This document shows positions 60,582-64,000 of a stretch of DNA of 64,000 nucleotides, in pieces. Source of the DNA: Hymenobacter guriensis (GTDB lineage: Bacteria > Bacteroidota > Bacteroidia > Cytophagales > Hymenobacteraceae); assembly GCF_015773195.1 (NCBI RefSeq), contig NZ_JADWYK010000019.1, positions 19,530 to 83,529 on the forward strand. The letters are read 5' to 3'. The notes beneath the pieces are model-generated. The model searched no databases and was not told where the DNA came from. It worked only from the letters and a program-made list of their open reading frames with translations. Each line of letters starts with the position of its first letter. Position 1 is the stretch's first letter. Both the position numbers and the translations under genes were made by a program.

Positions 60582-62920
60582 CAGGCAGGAAGCGCCGGCA
60601 CGGGGCTGGCCTCGTAAATGGAGCGAAAATCAGCCACCGTCCATTCATCCTCCCGAATGGCATAAAGCGTCCTTCCTTCCGGCTCGGTTTCATCGCCAAA
60701 AGCCAGCAAGGGAGAGGTAGCAACCACTCGCTCTTCCACAAAGCGAGGACCAAGGATTTGCCCTATCCGGCCCCAATTGCCGGGGAAAAATTCCTGCAGT
60801 TGCGGAATGACTTTATTGCGAAAAGCAGCTCGCAGGCCATTCAGGCTTCCTACCCCGAGTAGCCAAGCGTGGCCCAGGCAGTAATCCCTACCAAGCAGGT
60901 ATTCTAGTCGCTGGTTGAGCGCAGCCAACAGCTTTTCCAGGTTGACCCCGGTGAAGTCGACGGCCGCAAATGCCGTTTCTATCTGCTGCTCGGTAGCCTC
61001 GGTACTGAGTGCATCCCACGCCGCGCGCTGGGCGGCCTCGCCCGCCAGTTGCGGGCACCCTAGCAAGTCAAAAAGCTGTTGCTCAACGGCCATATAGGCA
61101 TCATCTTCCCATCTCATTTCGGCGTAGGGCGGCTTATGCCACAACCGGAAAATCATCTGGGCCGGCGACAACAAGCGAGGCTTTGGGGCCATTTCGACGA
61201 AGGAAAACCGCCGGCGCAACGCAGTATCCAAAGCTTCTACGCTACGGTCAGCCGTATTCATGGTGCCCAGCACAAATAAATTGGGTGGTACGCTGAAGGG
61301 CGGACGCGAATCCTTGGAATAAGGCAGCACAATGCTCAGTGCATTATCGGAACCCGCCCGCTTATCATCCTCCAGAAGGGTTATCAGTTCCCCGAAGATG
61401 CTCGCTACATTGCCCCGGTTGATTTCGTCGATAATCAGCACGTAGTTTGGAACAGTAGCGGAAACCGGTTCGGGAGCCTCCTCGTCTGCTACCTGCGCCC
61501 GCAACTCATCCAGGTGGGCAGCTTCATACGTTTTCAAGTCATTGAAAATAGCCCACTGCAGGGTTGCGTTAGGGCCACCTATCTCCAGCATCTTCTTGTT
61601 CATCGGGACGATGTCCGCGGCCTGCGCGTAGCGTTGGTATACGGCTTCCGTCCAGGCCGACTTTACATTGTACTGCAACGGAGCCGTGCCGTGCCGCACG
61701 CTGATAGTACCGTGGGGAGATACCGACGATACTACCGCTGAGTAATTACCCACAGTGGGAATGGAAACCGTACCGTCAGCACTAGCCGCCAGGCGGGCCA
61801 TCAAATCGGCCACGTAGCCTCCGTACACCAGTTGGAAAGGCAATTTTTCCGTGGCAGCAGCTTCACCGCTGAGATTCGCCGACCGTTGCCAGTCACGGGT
61901 CGCCTCATCGGCAATAAGGCGAAACACGCCTGGCTCCACGGTGTAAGACACGTCGCCTTCGCCCGTCAGGTCCGGCTTGATTCCTTCGACAAAATCCTCG
62001 TAACTGAACGATTGGTGAAAGGTAACAAACCGGACTTGCTTGCGGCTCTTGTACATTTCCAGCACCCGTTGCAGGGTGCGGTGGTCGTGCCGGTAGCGGG
62101 CTTCTATTTCGGTAAACGGCTTATTTTCAATAAGCGCCAACGCCCAAGCCGCCGTAGCGTAGGTTTTGCCGGTGCCCGGCGGGCCGTACAGAATCTGATT
62201 CAGCGGGTGCAGCGAATTTACGGGCGCGGGCGGCACGGGCTGCGGGGGAATCAGTTCATCGCGCACTTCATCTTCAAGCCCGGTAAACGATTCATCCCGC
62301 AGCTTTTCAGCCACGACGAAGGCTTGCGCCAGCTGTTGCAATACAATCGTTTTGAGCGCCATTCGCCGGTTCAGGCCAGCATCTGGCCGTAGGTCATCCA
62401 GCGACAGCTGCGACAGCACCAGCCATTCCCCACCGAGGGTAGGGTGCGTCGTCAGCACGTCGGGAAACAGGCCCTGCCAGGCCCGGCGCAGCTCCAACGC
62501 CAGCTCGCTGGTGGCATCGGCCGGGCGGGGGTCGTCACGGCGGCGGCCAAACCACCGGTTTTTACCCCCTTCGCCGTTGCCCATCTTGAAGCCGAGGTAC
62601 ACATAGGCATCATCCTGAGGCAACTGCGCTAGCGAAAAGCCCATCATTTCGCTGTTGTCAGAATTCTTGAGTACCAATGTCGACCCTGGAGCGGCCCGTC
62701 CTGGTCCATTATCCCAGGTAACCAAGGCAAAACTGAGTGAGTCGCGCTGAGCACCGCGCTGCCACGTGAAACGCAACGGCTGCCCCGTAAGGCTACCGGT
62801 ATTGCGCACGATATAATTGGCATACTGCACGACGATAGGCCCCACTGGCAGGTCGTTATCATTCAGTAAGTCCAGTAATGCTTTTAACGGGGCAGCCTCG
62901 ATAAGTCGAAGTTCACTCAT
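60581..62920 (-). CDS. mcrB: McrB-family GTPase/AAA subunit
   Basis: 779 residues. The N-terminal part (about 10-230) is a DUF3578/MrcB_N-like modified-DNA-binding domain (FTWQRGAQRDSLSFALVTW). The AAA motor has Walker A GPPGTGKTYAT (about 244), Walker B NYVLIIDEINRGNVASIFGE (about 495) and the McrB signature GTMNTADRSVEALDTALRRR (about 550). It binds modified DNA and drives McrC. Its stop overlaps the mcrC start. It is divergent from the RloC-like gene across 157 bp. Confidence 0.93.
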   Translation of the reverse strand: MSELRLIEAAPLKALLDLLNDNDLPVGPIVVQYANYIVRNTGSLTGQPLRFTWQRGAQRDSLSFALVTWDNGPGRAAPGSTLVLKNSDNSEMMGFSLAQLPQDDAYVYLGFKMGNGEGGKNRWFGRRRDDPRPADATSELALELRRAWQGLFPDVLTTHPTLGGEWLVLSQLSLDDLRPDAGLNRRMALKTIVLQQLAQAFVVAEKLRDESFTGLEDEVRDELIPPQPVPPAPVNSLHPLNQILYGPPGTGKTYATAAWALALIENKPFTEIEARYRHDHRTLQRVLEMYKSRKQVRFVTFHQSFSYEDFVEGIKPDLTGEGDVSYTVEPGVFRLIADEATRDWQRSANLSGEAAATEKLPFQLVYGGYVADLMARLAASADGTVSIPTVGNYSAVVSSVSPHGTISVRHGTAPLQYNVKSAWTEAVYQRYAQAADIVPMNKKMLEIGGPNATLQWAIFNDLKTYEAAHLDELRAQVADEEAPEPVSATVPNYVLIIDEINRGNVASIFGELITLLEDDKRAGSDNALSIVLPYSKDSRPPFSVPPNLFVLGTMNTADRSVEALDTALRRRFSFVEMAPKPRLLSPAQMIFRLWHKPPYAEMRWEDDAYMAVEQQLFDLLGCPQLAGEAAQRAAWDALSTEATEQQIETAFAAVDFTGVNLEKLLAALNQRLEYLLGRDYCLGHAWLLGVGSLNGLRAAFRNKVIPQLQEFFPGNWGRIGQILGPRFVEERVVATSPLLAFGDETEPEGRTLYAIREDEWTVADFRSIYEASPVPALPA

Positions 62921-63077
62921 AAGTCGGAGTAACAGAAGTAGCGCCAGGCCGCAATGGCCGGATGGTAAAGGAGCACGTTGGCAAGGTAAGAAACAACACC
63001 TGCTGAGCGCCGCTTCCGTGCGGGCATCTTTAGTACATTTAGGGTTCCGTCTGATTCCTACCCAGTCCTACCCTGCT

Positions 63078-64000
63078 ATGATAAAGAAGATACTCAAGAT
63101 TCAGAATGTCGGGCGCTTTAAGACCTTCCCACCTACTGGTACCAATACTGGCCATTGGAATCAAGAGCTGCCACGAGCTGTCCTCATCTACGGCGAAAAC
63201 GGTACCGGCAAAACCACGTTGGCACAAGTATTCAAGTCGCTGCAATCTGGCAACGCTGACGTGAATAAGAAAAAAAGCTTTTCCGCCACTGCCAACTGCG
63301 AGGTAGTGTTTCTGGTAGACGGCTGCACTGGTCAGGTGCGCTTCGATGGCAGTAACTGGAATCAGCCCTGTGACAACATTGAGATTTTTGATGCCCACTT
63401 CATTAGCGAAAACGTGTATGCGGGGCACGAAATCGGCTCAGAGCAAGAAAAAAATTTGTTTGAGTTGGTAGTAGGCAAGCTGGGGGTACGGCTAAAAAGC
63501 TCTATTGCTGCCATAAAAGAAACCATTAAACAGAATAACAAGGATGTTGCAGAGGCCAAGCGCAGCATCACTGCCAAGGTGGGTGGTGGCCTGACTCCGG
63601 AGAAGTTCGTACAACTTGTACCTGCGGATGACCTAGAGGCGCAGGTAAGGCAAAATGAGGTCGACCTAGCAAAAGCAAGGAATCTGGCCACCATCCGGCA
63701 AACAGCAACCTTAACTCCGCTATCCACGCTTGAGCCAGCCCACTCGCCAGACCGGGTACGGCGCGTGTTCGAATTCACTATCGAGCGCATCTCTGAAGAG
63801 TACGAGCGTCTACTGGCTAACCACAAAGCTCACTTTGCCGAAAGTGCCGACCCTGAAGCTTGGTTGGCTTACGGCTGGCAAAACGTGCAGGGAGAGGAAG
63901 CTCGGTGTCCTTTCTGCCAACAGCCAGTCGGTGAGCACCTGGCTATTATTAAAGCGTACAGTTTGTATTTCAACGAAAAGTATGCCCGATTAGTCAACGA
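63078..64000 (+). CDS. RloC-like anticodon-nuclease ATPase (AAA_13), N-terminal part
   Basis: The reading frame starts MIKKILKIQNVGRFKTFPPT and is open to the window edge (307 codons seen). Walker A YGENGTGKTTLAQVF lies near 45-58; IEIFDAHFISENVYAG and EKNLFELVVG follow as in AAA_13 proteins. A CPFC motif (GEEARCPFCQQPVGEH) lies at about 285, in the place of the Rad50-like zinc hook of RloC. RloC and PrrC cut tRNA anticodons when DNA restriction is challenged. The nuclease part would be beyond the window. It is beside mcrBC, so a back-up to restriction is likely by analogy. Confidence 0.8.
   Translation, partial: MIKKILKIQNVGRFKTFPPTGTNTGHWNQELPRAVLIYGENGTGKTTLAQVFKSLQSGNADVNKKKSFSATANCEVVFLVDGCTGQVRFDGSNWNQPCDNIEIFDAHFISENVYAGHEIGSEQEKNLFELVVGKLGVRLKSSIAAIKETIKQNNKDVAEAKRSITAKVGGGLTPEKFVQLVPADDLEAQVRQNEVDLAKARNLATIRQTATLTPLSTLEPAHSPDRVRRVFEFTIERISEEYERLLANHKAHFAESADPEAWLAYGWQNVQGEEARCPFCQQPVGEHLAIIKAYSLYFNEKYARLVN

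Noticed and set aside
63034..63041. TACATTTA as the promoter of the RloC-like gene
   Set aside because: It is close to the Bacteroidetes -7 pattern but no -33 element is at the right distance; support is too weak.

Overview
The window looks like DNA from a GC-rich Bacteroidota, most likely Hymenobacter or a close relative. This is inference: the transfer genes are of the Bacteroidetes type (TraE/DUF4134, TraF/DUF4133, TraG, TraJ, TraK, TraM, TraN, TraO, BfmA/BtgA), outer-membrane proteins are of the TonB-receptor type, coding DNA is GC-rich, and intergenic promoter regions are AT-rich. No rRNA, tRNA or CRISPR array was seen.

Layout. (1) 1-15.6 kb: an efflux and envelope block. It holds the end of a TolC-like channel gene, a CusB/CusA-type adaptor and RND pump, a small EamA transporter, an OmpR/EnvZ-type two-component pair, a PAP2 phosphatase, a TauE/SafE permease, a PepSY-like periplasmic protein and a TonB-receptor-like outer-membrane protein. 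It ends in a Tn3-family transposase with a recognisable 38-bp right inverted repeat at 15584-15621. No matching left repeat is visible, so the whole block may be cargo of a Tn3-family transposon entering from the left. (2) 15.6-34 kb: the maintenance and mobilisation half of a conjugative element. It holds many small hypothetical genes, a translationally coupled DNA-glycosylase-like and agmatine-deiminase-like pair, and a DUF3846-like protein. The mobilisation operon reads BfmA/BtgA-like, MobB-like relaxase, coupling protein, VbhA-like antitoxin, Fic toxin. An 850-bp non-coding region with hairpins and repeats follows, then ParA, a TraB-like protein and ArdC anti-restriction. (3) 34-41.6 kb: HigBA toxin-antitoxin, a UvrD-like helicase, two possible nuclease genes and a Toprim primase. 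(4) 41.9-52.9 kb: the tra (type IV secretion) operon, closed by a near-perfect 45-bp palindromic terminator. (5) 53-64 kb: a defence island. It holds a SIR2-APAZ plus short Argonaute pair (SPARSA), a tyrosine recombinase, an unknown protein, a DUF4145 protein, McrBC, and the start of an RloC-like ATPase that runs off the window.

How it fits together. The relaxase, coupling protein and Tra channel move the DNA. ParA and its upstream repeats probably maintain it. ArdC blunts recipient restriction. The toxin-antitoxin and defence genes favour keeping the element. No replication initiator is visible, and a tyrosine recombinase sits at the right side of the tra operon, so an integrative conjugative element is plausible; a plasmid is not excluded.

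The most interesting non-gene signals are two shared regulatory motifs. One is a pair of 15-bp palindromic operators 22 bp apart, found upstream of three separate minus-strand gene groups and, more weakly, a fourth. The other is an 11-bp-phased TTTCAGAA array, found both upstream of the tra operon and between the mobilisation and partition operons. The most interesting gene-level candidates are the SPARSA pair, the glycosylase/deiminase pair, and the Fic/VbhA module inside the mobilisation operon.
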